Source: Spongiibacteraceae bacterium
GTDB taxonomy: Bacteria > Pseudomonadota > Gammaproteobacteria > Pseudomonadales > Dasaniaceae
Assembly: GCA_028280715.1 (NCBI GenBank)
Contig: JANQLG010000013.1
Coordinates: 1 to 64,000, forward strand
Direction of reading: 5' to 3'
DNA: 64,000 nt
The position numbers and the translations under genes are program-made. This document shows positions 16,540 through 24,548 of the stretch, in pieces (the stretch's first letter is position 1; every line of letters starts with the position of its first letter). The notes under the pieces are model-generated. The model searched no databases. It saw nothing but the letters and a program-made list of their open reading frames with translations, and was not told the DNA's origin.

Positions 16540-17007
16540 ATGGAATTTGAAATAATACATCTAGCTCCAAATGATCATGCTCTCATGAGTGGAGCCCTGG
16601 ATTGTTTCGGGGATGTATTTGATGAAAAGGACACCTATAGTTTAGATCGGCCAAGTAAAGAATATCTGACAAGTTTGATTGCAGGTGATAGCTTCATCTG
16701 TTTAGTTGCGGTTTCTAATTCTAATGTGGTTGGTGCTTTAGCTGCCTATGAGCTGAGAAAGTTCGAGCAAGAGAGGAGTGAAATTTATATTTATGACCTG
16801 GCTGTGTATGAAAACTTTCGGCGCAAGGGTATAGCGACAGCTTTAATAAATGCTCTAAAACCTATTGCTGAAAACAGGGGCGCTTGGGTCATATATGTTC
16901 AGGCCGATTATGTTGATAAACCTGCTGTTGAACTCTATTCAAAACTAGGCATTAAAGAAAAAGTGCTTCATTTTGATATACCGATCACAGCTAAGAGAAA
17001 CACCTAA
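16540..17007 (+). CDS. AAC(3)-I-like aminoglycoside N-acetyltransferase (GNAT)
   Basis: 155 residues, a single GNAT domain that transfers acetyl from acetyl-CoA. Long stretches match my recollection of AAC(3)-Ia of clinical integrons: VVGALAAYELRKFEQERSE, IYIYDLAV, RRKGIATALINALK (acetyl-CoA loop, R94-R-K-G-I-A-T), VIYVQADYVDKPAVELYSKLG and VLHFDI at the end. These enzymes modify gentamicin-type drugs at the 3-amino group. The gene is the last in the cassette array, right after an attC-like junction. Chromosomal homologues need not confer resistance, so substrate is inferred. Confidence 0.9.
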   Translation: MEFEIIHLAPNDHALMSGALDCFGDVFDEKDTYSLDRPSKEYLTSLIAGDSFICLVAVSNSNVVGALAAYELRKFEQERSEIYIYDLAVYENFRRKGIATALINALKPIAENRGAWVIYVQADYVDKPAVELYSKLGIKEKVLHFDIPITAKRNT

Positions 17008-17186
17008 AAAAACAGCAAAAAAGAAAGATCTGCCCCTGATTTTTTAAGCCTTGGTTGTAAAAGGCTAAGTCAGATGCGCGAAATCTTATCTATCAATTTT
17101 ATCCCTGATTAAACACCTTTACAGGTTAAGCCATTAATCACATAACTGGTCATTTAGGTCCGTTATGCAATTTCAGGTATAAATAC

Positions 17187-17248
17187 TCAACCATTTGGTT
17201 GACTTTTCTATATTCCCGCTTACACTAACACTTAACCAATTGGTTAAG
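17187..17248 (+). promoter_or_regulatory. ArsR promoter with two palindromic operators
   Basis: Two palindromes sharing TTAACCA/TCAACCA half-sites lie 45 bp apart centre to centre: TCAACCA-TT-TGGTTGA (17187-17202) and CTTAACCAATTGGTTAAG (17231-17248, perfect 18 bp). A promoter TTGACT (17199-17204) - 16 bp - TACACT (17221-17226) has its -35 overlapping the first operator, and the second sits just after the -10. This is the expected layout for repression by the ArsR protein encoded next. Confidence 0.75.
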
Positions 17249-17264
17249 TAATGGTGGTTTGAAG

Positions 17265-17594
17265 ATGCAACAACTGGATTACACTTTTACCGCCCTTGGT
17301 GATACCACGCGCCGAGCTATTCTGGCGCAACTGGCGGATAAAACACCTGAAAAGGAACTGGCACTATCGCAACTGGCCGAGCCCTACGATATGTCGCTGA
17401 CAGCCGTTTCCAAACATGTGAAGGTGCTGGCTCGTGCTGGTTTGGTATCGGTGGAGAAGCGCGGTCGTACTCAGTACTGCCGCTTACAGGCCGAACCTAT
17501 GAAACAGGCAGCCGAATGGCTAGAGCATTACCAGCGTTTTTGGAGCGAGCAGTTTGAGTCTCTTGCTCAATATCTTGAACGACCAGCATCTTGA
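17265..17594 (+). CDS. ArsR-family transcriptional repressor
   Basis: 109 residues, winged-helix (HTH_5/HTH_20). Features: YTFTALGDTTRRAILAQLADK, LSQLAEPYDMSLTAVSKHVK (recognition helix) and the wing LARAGLVSVEKRGRTQYCRL. No metal-binding cysteine cluster is evident, so it belongs with the AHSA1-linked ArsR group rather than the arsenic sensors. ATG at 17265 is chosen over an upstream TTG (17259) because GGTGG stands 7 nt before it. It probably represses its own operon through the palindromes upstream. Confidence 0.9.
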   Translation: MQQLDYTFTALGDTTRRAILAQLADKTPEKELALSQLAEPYDMSLTAVSKHVKVLARAGLVSVEKRGRTQYCRLQAEPMKQAAEWLEHYQRFWSEQFESLAQYLERPAS

Positions 17595-17633
17595 ATCGGA
17601 ATAATTCCCTTTATCGAACAGGAGTATAGCCGC

Positions 17634-18101
17634 GTGAAATTTTTACGATCCAGCCCCGGTGCTGAGCCAGTCACCGTCAGTGGCACTTTCAATGTGCCGG
17701 TTGCCCGCCTGTTTAAAGCCTGGACCGAACCGGAAGAAATTAAGCAATGGTTTGGGCCACGGCCTAATACCGTAGTTGATGCCGAAGTGAACTTACAGGT
17801 TGGTGCAGGGTGGCGCTTTGTGGTGGATCAAACGGTTGAAAAAAGCGAGCTGCTCGAGGGCCAATATCTTGAGATCGAAGAAAACGCCAAGCTGGTATTT
17901 AGTTGGCGCCATATCCAAGAGTTTGCCGATGGCCGCTGTGAGGCCACTGATTACTCCAAGGTCACGGTTTGTTTTATCGCAGACGGAGACTCGACCCGTT
18001 TGGAGTTGCGACACGAAGCCATCAAATCGGAGGATGGCCGCAAAGGTGTCGGTGGCGGTTGGCTGGTTTGCTTTGAAAGTATTGCGGCAATTTATGAATA
18101 G
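17634..18101 (+). CDS. SRPBCC (AHSA1-like) domain protein
   Basis: 155 residues starting at GTG with AGGAG 9 nt upstream. Hallmarks of the Aha1/SRPBCC family: FNVPVARLFKAWTEPEEIKQWFGP at the start, GGWRF-like GAGWRFVVD, and C-terminal GGGWLVCFESIAAIYE. These proteins bind small hydrophobic ligands in a helix-grip cavity. An ArsR repressor followed by one or more AHSA1 genes is a very common unit; the ligand is unknown. It lies 39 bp after arsR and 37 bp before the DUF899 gene. Confidence 0.88.
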   Translation: MKFLRSSPGAEPVTVSGTFNVPVARLFKAWTEPEEIKQWFGPRPNTVVDAEVNLQVGAGWRFVVDQTVEKSELLEGQYLEIEENAKLVFSWRHIQEFADGRCEATDYSKVTVCFIADGDSTRLELRHEAIKSEDGRKGVGGGWLVCFESIAAIYE

Positions 18102-18138
18102 CTAAACGCCTACTCTTTAAGGCGGAGAGAGAAACACC

Positions 18139-18831
18139 ATGACACACATAGTTTCAGACAGCGAATGGTTGCAAGCGAGATTGGCATTGCTGCAACAGGA
18201 GAAGGCATTAACGCGCATGCAGGATGAAGTAGCGGCAACGCGCAGAGCACTGCCGATGCGCAACGTGAATAGCGATTATCAGTTTCAAACCAATAACGGT
18301 GTTAAAAGCCTGGCGGATTTATTTGGCGCGCAGCGGCAGTTGATTGTGTATCACTTTATGTTTGGTCCCGAGTGGGAGCAGGGCTGTCCCAGCTGTTCCT
18401 TTTGGGCAGATAATTTTAATGGGTTTGATCAACATTTAGTGGCCAGGGATACACAATTGGTAACGATATCCAACGCGCCACTGGAAAAATTGAATCATTA
18501 CAAACAGCGTTTAGGCTGGAACTTCGAATGGGTTTCAGCGGAGGGTAACAGTTTCAATGCAGATTTTGCCGTCAGCTTTTATCAAGGCGATCAGTCGATA
18601 TTGGGTCAGGGCTATAACTATAGTAATGGTTTCTCCAATGAAGAGTTGCCGGGCATCAGCGTATTTTATCGCTTGGATGATGGCAGCATCGCTCACAGCT
18701 ATTCCTGCTTTGCCCGCGGTTTGGAAGTGGCTAACGCTGCCTATCATTTACTGGACTTAACTCCGCAGGGGCGCAATGAATCAGAATTGGCATATCCGAT
18801 GGCGTGGGTAAAGCGCCGCGACGCTTACTAA
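18139..18831 (+). CDS. DUF899 (thioredoxin-like) family protein
   Basis: 230 residues. The family core reads LADLFGAQRQLIVYHFMFGPEW, then GCPSCSFWADNFNG, a C-x-x-C-like thioredoxin-fold motif, and GISVFYRLDDGSIAHSYSCFARG. DUF899 proteins are cytosolic thioredoxin-like proteins often encoded with ArsR, AHSA1 and glyoxalase genes, suggesting oxidative or xenobiotic stress roles. Third gene of the probable arsR operon, with a GGAG ribosome site. Confidence 0.88.
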   Translation: MTHIVSDSEWLQARLALLQQEKALTRMQDEVAATRRALPMRNVNSDYQFQTNNGVKSLADLFGAQRQLIVYHFMFGPEWEQGCPSCSFWADNFNGFDQHLVARDTQLVTISNAPLEKLNHYKQRLGWNFEWVSAEGNSFNADFAVSFYQGDQSILGQGYNYSNGFSNEELPGISVFYRLDDGSIAHSYSCFARGLEVANAAYHLLDLTPQGRNESELAYPMAWVKRRDAY

Positions 18832-18883
18832 AATTGTTAGACAAAAAGATAATATTCAATAGACAATGTAAGGGAGTAAAACG

Positions 18884-19504
18884 ATGAAGCTATATATCCT
18901 GCGCAATTCACCCAATTGCCGCAAAGTACTGGCAACAGCAAATTATCTCAATGCGGATGTGGAGTACGTGTATTTTGAATTAGATAAGGGGCAAACACAA
19001 ACACCAGAATTTCTTGCCATAAACCCAAACGGCAAAACGCCTACACTGGAAGATAATGGTTTTGTGGTATGGGAATCCAATGCCGTGATCCAGTATCTCT
19101 CTGATAAACAAGGCGACAACAATTTGTATCCGCAGGATATTAAACAACGCACTAATATCAATCGCTGGTTATTTTGGGAGGCGAATAATTATGGGCCCGC
19201 TGTGGGCGATATTCTGTGGGAAAGCTTTGCCAAGGAGATGTTTATGGGCGAGCCCGGCTCACCCGAAGCACTGCACGATGCGTTATCCAGATTTCATCAA
19301 CAGGCACCGATTTTAGATAAGCAATTATCACAAACCGATTATGTGGCTGGTGATGAAGTGAGCCTGGCAGATTTTGCCTTGGCTTGTCACGCGGGTTTTA
19401 TATCTATGGCCCAAGTACCGGTGGAAGAATACCCAGCCCTCGCAGCATGGTATCAACGCCTCAATACCCTACCAGCCTGGAAAGAGTCTGCTCCCCTGTT
19501 ATAG
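18884..19504 (+). CDS. Glutathione S-transferase family protein
   Basis: 206 residues. The thioredoxin-fold N-terminal domain has LRNSPNCRKVLATANYL (Ser/Cys near the glutathione thiol) and the conserved NPNGKTPTLED and WESNAVIQYL (the E-S pair that binds the gamma-glutamyl group). The helical C-terminal domain has LDKQLSQTDYVAGDEVSLADFALA with the N-capping S-x-A-D motif. Good ribosome site AAGGGAG. 52 bp after DUF899, so likely the last gene of the ArsR-controlled operon, in line with detoxification. Confidence 0.92.
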   Translation: MKLYILRNSPNCRKVLATANYLNADVEYVYFELDKGQTQTPEFLAINPNGKTPTLEDNGFVVWESNAVIQYLSDKQGDNNLYPQDIKQRTNINRWLFWEANNYGPAVGDILWESFAKEMFMGEPGSPEALHDALSRFHQQAPILDKQLSQTDYVAGDEVSLADFALACHAGFISMAQVPVEEYPALAAWYQRLNTLPAWKESAPLL

Positions 19505-19598
19505 CTCTACGCGATTCCATTGCTTATACCATGGAAGGTATTGCAGTTCTTCTTATTCTATGTCAACTTTTTAATACCTGACTGAACACTGAATTGCC

Positions 19599-19970
19599 AT
19601 GAAAAAGTCACCTCCCGGCACAGAAGAACGCATTGCAAAGATGACCTTCGCGTCAATCTATCCTCTTTACCTTGCAAAAGTTGAAAAGAAAGGCAGAACT
19701 AAAAAAGAGCTACATGAAGTCATCAAGTGGCTTACTGGTTACGATGATAAAAAGTTGAAATCTCTGATCGACGACGAAGTGACCTTTGAGACCTTTTTCA
19801 AGAAGTGCAAGCTAAATCCAAATACGTACCTCATTAAGGGCGTCATTTGTGGCTACAGAATAGAAGAGATGGAGGACTCATTGATTAAAAAGAGTCGATA
19901 TCTAGACAAGCTTGTTGACGAGTTGGCTAAAGGAAGGAAAATGGAAAAAATACTGCGAGTCGATGAATAG
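19599..19970 (+). CDS. DUF2200 family protein
   Basis: 123 residues, whole-length match to the family pattern: ERIAKMTFASIYPLYLAKVEKKGR, HEVIKWLTGYDDKKLK, IKGVICGYRIEEMEDSLI and RYLDKLVDELAKGRKMEKILR. The function of this cytosolic family is unknown. It stands alone on the plus strand. The sequence after it (near 20013) faintly recalls the left end of Vibrio-type attC repeats, so it could be another old cassette. Confidence 0.85.
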   Translation: MKKSPPGTEERIAKMTFASIYPLYLAKVEKKGRTKKELHEVIKWLTGYDDKKLKSLIDDEVTFETFFKKCKLNPNTYLIKGVICGYRIEEMEDSLIKKSRYLDKLVDELAKGRKMEKILRVDE

Positions 19971-20091
19971 TGCGATGTTTCCTGGCAACAAACGACTATG
20001 AGAATCGTCGGATAACAACAAGGCGGTTAAACATCATTCTGCACCTGCCGGGCTCTACTGGACTTGCCACTGCATCTGCTACAAAAACGGA

Positions 20092-20442
20092 ATGCCTATG
20101 TTAGAAGCAAAATGTCATTGCGGTAATGTAGAACTGAAAGTTGATCGATTACCAGAGACCGTGACTCAATGTAATTGTTCTATATGTTTTCGGTATGGCG
20201 TTTTGTGGGCTTACTATAAACCAGAAGAAGTGAAGATTACGTTTAATGTCGAGCCTACAAAAACCTATTCCTGGTTAAAAAAAGTCATTGATTTTCATCA
20301 CTGCCCTATATGTGGGTGTATAACACATTACTCATCAACGGATGTTACGGATTGGGAGTGTGTTGCAATAAATGCAAAAATGGCAGATAAAGATATTATC
20401 AATAAAATACCTGTGAAAGAATCTGATGGCCCTGGTGATTAA
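20092..20442 (+). CDS. GFA family protein
   Basis: 116 residues with the zinc-binding pattern of the glutathione-dependent formaldehyde-activating (GFA/CENP-V) family: CHCGNVEL, then CNCSICFRYG, then HHCPICGCITHY. Family members bind zinc through these cysteines; few have a proven substrate. A second ATG two codons in (20098) is equally possible, and the ribosome site is weak. No operon partner; it converges with the MBL-fold gene. Confidence 0.9.
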   Translation: MPMLEAKCHCGNVELKVDRLPETVTQCNCSICFRYGVLWAYYKPEEVKITFNVEPTKTYSWLKKVIDFHHCPICGCITHYSSTDVTDWECVAINAKMADKDIINKIPVKESDGPGD

Positions 20443-20496
20443 AAATTAATTACAAAAGCTTCTGTCATCTTAACCACCAAATTAGCAGCCAAAGGT

Positions 20497-21615
20497 TTAT
20501 TCGAACTTTAACGCATCCGGTAATTGCACATATGTGTCCACGCCATCGGGATTTTCCTTTCGCATTACCATTCGTCGCTGCACGAGCGAATTGAGGTGCG
20601 CCAGCGTTTCACCAACGGCAGGCCACATGACTGAACCAGTGATCTCTCGTTTAAACACTGCCGGAAAACAATCCACCACACGCTTTGGCTCTTCTAGCAG
20701 TTTATAAAGTTGTGACAGTTTATCTTTGTGAAATTCAATCAGTTGGGTCAAACGAACGCATACACCTTTAAAGGGTTCTTCATGCGAGGGAAGTACCAGC
20801 ACATTCCCGGGCAGTTGGCCGCGTAAATCGGCACAGGAGGCCATCCATTCATCCAGTGGGTCGCCATCGGGTTCTGAAGGCATTACGCTGACATTGGATG
20901 TTTCTCTTGGCAAAATTTGGTCGCCAGCAATAACCACTTTTAGTGAGGGACAGTACAGCAGTGCGTGTTCAGGGCTGTGGCCGCTGCCCATCATGACTTG
21001 CCAGTAGCGATCATTGATTTCAATGGTTTCATCTTTAATTAAACGGCGATAACTGTCGGGGAGAGGACTGATCATTTTGCCAAACTGTCCAAAGCGCTGG
21101 CGGTAGGTCTCTAGACCTTCTTCGTTAACGCCGGCAGCCTTAAAAAAGTTAATGGCAACATCAGGTGCTGGTTTACCGGTATCGGTAACCATGGCTTTAC
21201 ACATCATATACTCTTCGCGTGAAATCCACAGGCGGCAGTTAAACCGTTCGCATAGCCAGCCTGCCAAGCCGATATGATCTGGATGTAGATGAGTGACGAT
21301 GACACGCTTGACTGGTTTGCCTGCCATAAATCCATCGAACAGGTTTTCCCAGCACTCGCGCATTGAATCGATATTCATCCCGGTATCAACAATCGTCCAG
21401 CCATCGCCGTCTTCCAGTAACCAGAGATTAATATGATCCGGCTTCATCGGCATTGGCATACAAATCCAGTAAACCCCATCGGCAATTTGGTAGGGTTGAT
21501 CGGGCTTGGGGAAGAATCCGAGGCCTAGCGGATACTGCAGGCCGCGATAGGTTTCCGGTTCAGATTGCGGGGTAGTGTTAGTAGGGATTTCGGTATTCAA
21601 GAGAATAGTCCTCAT
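20497..21615 (-). CDS. MBL-fold metallo-hydrolase
   Basis: 372 residues from ATG 21615; an in-frame GTG at 21657 would add 14 residues of unlikely composition. Metal-binding motifs are THLHPDHIG (H-x-H-x-D-H), GSGHSPEHALLY (third metal His), AGDQILP (bridging Asp) and LPSHEEP (last His). The C-terminal part has a winged-helix-like region seen in the LACTB2/RNase-B-like group. Probable glyoxalase-II-like or thioesterase hydrolase; the substrate is not evident. Confidence 0.88.
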   Translation of the reverse strand: MRTILLNTEIPTNTTPQSEPETYRGLQYPLGLGFFPKPDQPYQIADGVYWICMPMPMKPDHINLWLLEDGDGWTIVDTGMNIDSMRECWENLFDGFMAGKPVKRVIVTHLHPDHIGLAGWLCERFNCRLWISREEYMMCKAMVTDTGKPAPDVAINFFKAAGVNEEGLETYRQRFGQFGKMISPLPDSYRRLIKDETIEINDRYWQVMMGSGHSPEHALLYCPSLKVVIAGDQILPRETSNVSVMPSEPDGDPLDEWMASCADLRGQLPGNVLVLPSHEEPFKGVCVRLTQLIEFHKDKLSQLYKLLEEPKRVVDCFPAVFKREITGSVMWPAVGETLAHLNSLVQRRMVMRKENPDGVDTYVQLPDALKFE

Positions 21616-21808
21616 ACTACTGACAGAAGTACAGCAATGAAGATAACAAGAAAGCACGGAGCAGGCTATGGGTATATAAAATGCTGGCGTGTTAAAAACC
21701 TGTAAAGAACCCCTCTGGCATTTTTGTTTCTGCTCTACTTTTTTAGAGGGTGTTTAGCCGGGTACTCATTTAGGCGAGTGCAGGGTATTAACTGTTAGTT
21801 CTTAACTT

Positions 21809-22186
21809 TTAACTAGCTGAAGGCTCTGAATTTTCGGGGCTAACGGAGGAGGGCAGAAAATCGCCAGTGAAATACTTCAATTTGTCGGCTTCAAAGAAAA
21901 TGGTGATGCGGTGCTGCTCACGTGGCTGGTTCTGGTTAGCGCGTTCTATGGAATAAACATAATCCCAGCGCTCGGTGTTAAAGGTATCCTTGATGAGTGG
22001 TCTTCCCATAATAAATTCCACCTGCTCTTTGGACATGCCTGGTTTTAGCTGATCAACCATTTCCTGAGTAATGATATTACCCTGCTCAATATTCAGTTTG
22101 TAAACGCCAGGAAACTGTAAGTTACTGCAGGCGTGTAGCGCCAGACAGAGAGGCAGACAGGCCAGGATGTGAAGATTTTTTCGCAT
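21809..22186 (-). CDS. bamE: Outer membrane assembly lipoprotein BamE
   Basis: 125 residues. The signal peptide ends with lipobox LHAC, making C20 the lipidated residue. Mature part: YKLNIEQGNIITQEMVDQLKPGMSKEQV, FIMGRPLIKDTF and WDYVYSIER are the conserved SmpA/OmlA core. BamE is a subunit of the BAM complex that inserts beta-barrel proteins. The frame is open far upstream, but ATG 22186 directly precedes the signal peptide and is the right start. It is divergent from fur, as in pseudomonads. Confidence 0.95.
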   Translation of the reverse strand: MRKNLHILACLPLCLALHACSNLQFPGVYKLNIEQGNIITQEMVDQLKPGMSKEQVEFIMGRPLIKDTFNTERWDYVYSIERANQNQPREQHRITIFFEADKLKYFTGDFLPSSVSPENSEPSAS

Positions 22187-22258
22187 TTGGGTTCCACTCT
22201 TTAACTCGGACGTGGATAATACCCTAAACCAACCACTAACGCTAAGGGTGCCACCGCA

Positions 22259-22672
22259 ATGGCTTTGGAAAATCAGGAACTTAGAAAAGCAGGTCTCAAA
22301 GTTACTCTGCCCAGAGTAAAGATCCTGCAATTGATGGAGCAGGCTGAAGAAGATAACCACCACCTGAGTGCGGAGGATGTTTACAAATCTCTGCTGGATG
22401 CAGGTGAAGATGTGGGGTTGGCAACAGTTTACAGGGTGCTGACTCAGTTCGAAACAGCCGGTTTAGTGGTGCGTCATAATTTTGAAGGTGGGCATTCAGT
22501 ATTTGAGATGGCCAAGGGTGAACACCACGATCATATGGTTTGTCTGGAGACTAATCAGGTGATTGAATTTGTGGATGAGGTGATTGAAAAACGCCAACAC
22601 GAATTAGCCGAAGAAAGGGGTTATGAAATCGTCGACCACAGCTTGGTGTTGTATGTTCGGCCCAAAAAATAA
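22259..22672 (+). CDS. fur: Ferric uptake regulator Fur
   Basis: 137 residues. DNA-binding domain with GLKVTLPRVKILQLME and DVGLATVYRVLTQFETAGLV; metal sites in HHLSAEDVY, GGHSVFEMAKGEHHDHMVC and the C-terminal end. Only one cysteine of the usual C-x-x-C pair is present (MVCLETN), as in Pseudomonas Fur. It represses iron-uptake genes when loaded with Fe(II). The 72-bp gap to bamE must hold both divergent promoters. Confidence 0.96.
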   Translation: MALENQELRKAGLKVTLPRVKILQLMEQAEEDNHHLSAEDVYKSLLDAGEDVGLATVYRVLTQFETAGLVVRHNFEGGHSVFEMAKGEHHDHMVCLETNQVIEFVDEVIEKRQHELAEERGYEIVDHSLVLYVRPKK

Positions 22673-22686
22673 CGGTTAACTGTTAC

Positions 22687-22714
22687 TAAAAAGCCCGCTT
22701 AAAGCGGGCTTTTT
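22687..22714. terminator. Bidirectional terminator between fur and recN
   Basis: AAAAAGCCCGCTT-AA-AGCGGGCTTTTTT style hairpin with T-runs on both strands, placed between the convergent fur and recN genes. Confidence 0.92.
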
Positions 22715-22754
22715 TATGCGTTGCTCTTTTTATGTATTGACAATTGGGGGCGAC

Positions 22755-24419
22755 TCAGTGGGACAGCATTTCTCTGGCATGTTCCATGGATTGATTGGTG
22801 ATCACAATACCGCCCAGCATTCGGGCAATTTCATTGACTTTGGCATTATCATCCAATTGTTGCAGCTGCGTGCTGACCTTGCTTTTGGAAACAGTTTTGC
22901 TGACGAATAGGTGATGATGCCCTTTAGAGGCCACCTGTGGTTGGTGAGTAACGCATAATACCTGGCCCTGTTCTCCCAACTCACGCAACAGGTTACCCAC
23001 CACTTCAGCAATGCCGCCACCGATACCGACATCTACCTCATCAAATACCAGTGTGGGAATGGCGCTGGTTTTGGCGGTGGATACCTGAATGGCGAGGCTA
23101 ATACGAGATAGTTCTCCTCCTGAAGCTACTTTGGCTAATGCCTGTGGCGTTTGACCGGGATTGGTGCTGACCAGGAACTGGATCTCTTCCAGTCCATTTG
23201 TGTGCGGTGAATCATTATGATCTCTTGATTGCACGGCTATCTGGAATTGGCAGTTAGCCATCGCCAGTTGTGCCAATTGCTTTTCAACCTGTTTTTGCAG
23301 TTTTTTGCTGGCAGATTTGCGTTGCTTGCTTAGTTTCTGTGCTTGCTTTTGATACTCATCCAGCAATACCTGGCGCTGTTTAAGTAATTCATCGATTTCT
23401 TCATCGCTGCCCTGTAATCCCAATAGTTCCTGCTGCAGCGACTGGTGCAGCTGTGGTATTTCGGCAGGATTGATATGGTGTTTTCTGGCGATGTCGTAGA
23501 TAGTGCTGAGTCGGTCCTCGACGGTTTGCAGACGCTCTGGGTTGATTTCAAAATCATCGACATAATGTTGCAGACTGCTGGCAGCTTCTTCGGTTTGAAT
23601 CAATGCGCTGTTAAGTAATTCCACGGCTTCTTCGACTGCCTGTGATTTAACAGGAAGATCATTGAGTGAACGCAGTGCCTGGTTGAGAATGGATACCGCG
23701 TTGAGTTCTCCTTCCTGGCAAATGGACATGGCTTGCTGGCAAGCCTGTAGGCTTTCTTCACCGCTGGCCAATTGTTTCTGCTCCTGTTCCAGAGCGGCAA
23801 GTTCGTTTTCCTGTAGCGCCAGATTATCCAGCTCTTCGACCTGATAACCGAGCAGCTGTGCACGCGCGGTTTGTTCGCTGCGGTTAGATTGCAATGTTTG
23901 CAGTCGTTGCCCGGTACGCTGGCACTTTGTTGCCAGCGTCTTCACATCAGCGACTAATTTACCTGCGCCTGCGAAGTCATCTAACAATTGCATTTGTTGT
24001 TCTTTCTTTAATAAGGATTGGTGAGCATGCTGGCTGTGAATATCGATCAGCATCTCGCCCAGGTTTTTAAGGTCTTGTAACGGAGAGGGGCGGCCATTGA
24101 TGTAGGCTCTGGAGCGACCTTCGCGGGTGATAATGCGTCGCAACAGACATTCATCGCCGTTATACAGATCGTGGTCTTCCAGCCATTGTTTAGCGGATGC
24201 GATGCTACTTATATCGAAGGTGGCGTGTATTTCTGCGCGCTCGGCATCTTGCTTGATCATGCCGGGATCGGCGCGGTCGCCCAGTACTTGCCCTAGGGCA
24301 TCCAGCATAATGGACTTGCCAGCACCGGTTTCACCGGTAATTACGGTCATACCATTGTGTAGTTCAACATCTAGTTGTGAGGCGATGGCAAAGTTGCTGA
24401 CACTGAGATGAACAAGCAT
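22755..24419 (-). CDS. recN: DNA repair protein RecN
   Basis: 554 residues, an SMC-like ATPase acting in double-strand break repair. Walker A GETGAGKSIMLDALG near residue 30, RRIITREGRSRAYINGRP, central coiled coils (residues 150-360), the ABC signature ASGGELSRISLAIQ and Walker B PTLVFDEVDVGIGG. CTGGAG forms the ribosome site. A LexA-type operator lies 46-61 bp upstream of the start, so SOS induction is expected. Confidence 0.97.
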   Translation of the reverse strand: MLVHLSVSNFAIASQLDVELHNGMTVITGETGAGKSIMLDALGQVLGDRADPGMIKQDAERAEIHATFDISSIASAKQWLEDHDLYNGDECLLRRIITREGRSRAYINGRPSPLQDLKNLGEMLIDIHSQHAHQSLLKKEQQMQLLDDFAGAGKLVADVKTLATKCQRTGQRLQTLQSNRSEQTARAQLLGYQVEELDNLALQENELAALEQEQKQLASGEESLQACQQAMSICQEGELNAVSILNQALRSLNDLPVKSQAVEEAVELLNSALIQTEEAASSLQHYVDDFEINPERLQTVEDRLSTIYDIARKHHINPAEIPQLHQSLQQELLGLQGSDEEIDELLKQRQVLLDEYQKQAQKLSKQRKSASKKLQKQVEKQLAQLAMANCQFQIAVQSRDHNDSPHTNGLEEIQFLVSTNPGQTPQALAKVASGGELSRISLAIQVSTAKTSAIPTLVFDEVDVGIGGGIAEVVGNLLRELGEQGQVLCVTHQPQVASKGHHHLFVSKTVSKSKVSTQLQQLDDNAKVNEIARMLGGIVITNQSMEHAREMLSH

Positions 24420-24464
24420 GGCTGTACTCCAGTTTTTTATCGTAAAAGGAGGATTATACGATAT

Positions 24465-24480
24465 CTGTTTATTTGTACAG
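24465..24480. promoter_or_regulatory. LexA (SOS) box of recN
   Basis: CTGT-N8-ACAG with an AT-rich centre (CTGTTTATTTGTACAG) upstream of recN, matching the gammaproteobacterial LexA consensus. recN is a classic SOS gene. Confidence 0.85.
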
Positions 24481-24548
24481 CATTATGGTTGGATATACAG
24501 TGGTTTGTCCAGTGGGAAATGAACTTAAAGTGGCATTAATAGGAAGTG

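Noticed and set aside
17026-17041. AGATCTGCCCCTGATT after the acetyltransferase, resembling repeats near REP-associated transposases
   Set aside because: Single partial copy without a partner repeat or a transposase; too weak to call.
22187-22363. Upstream extension of the bamE frame
   Set aside because: It would bury the lipoprotein signal peptide and overlap the fur start on the other strand.
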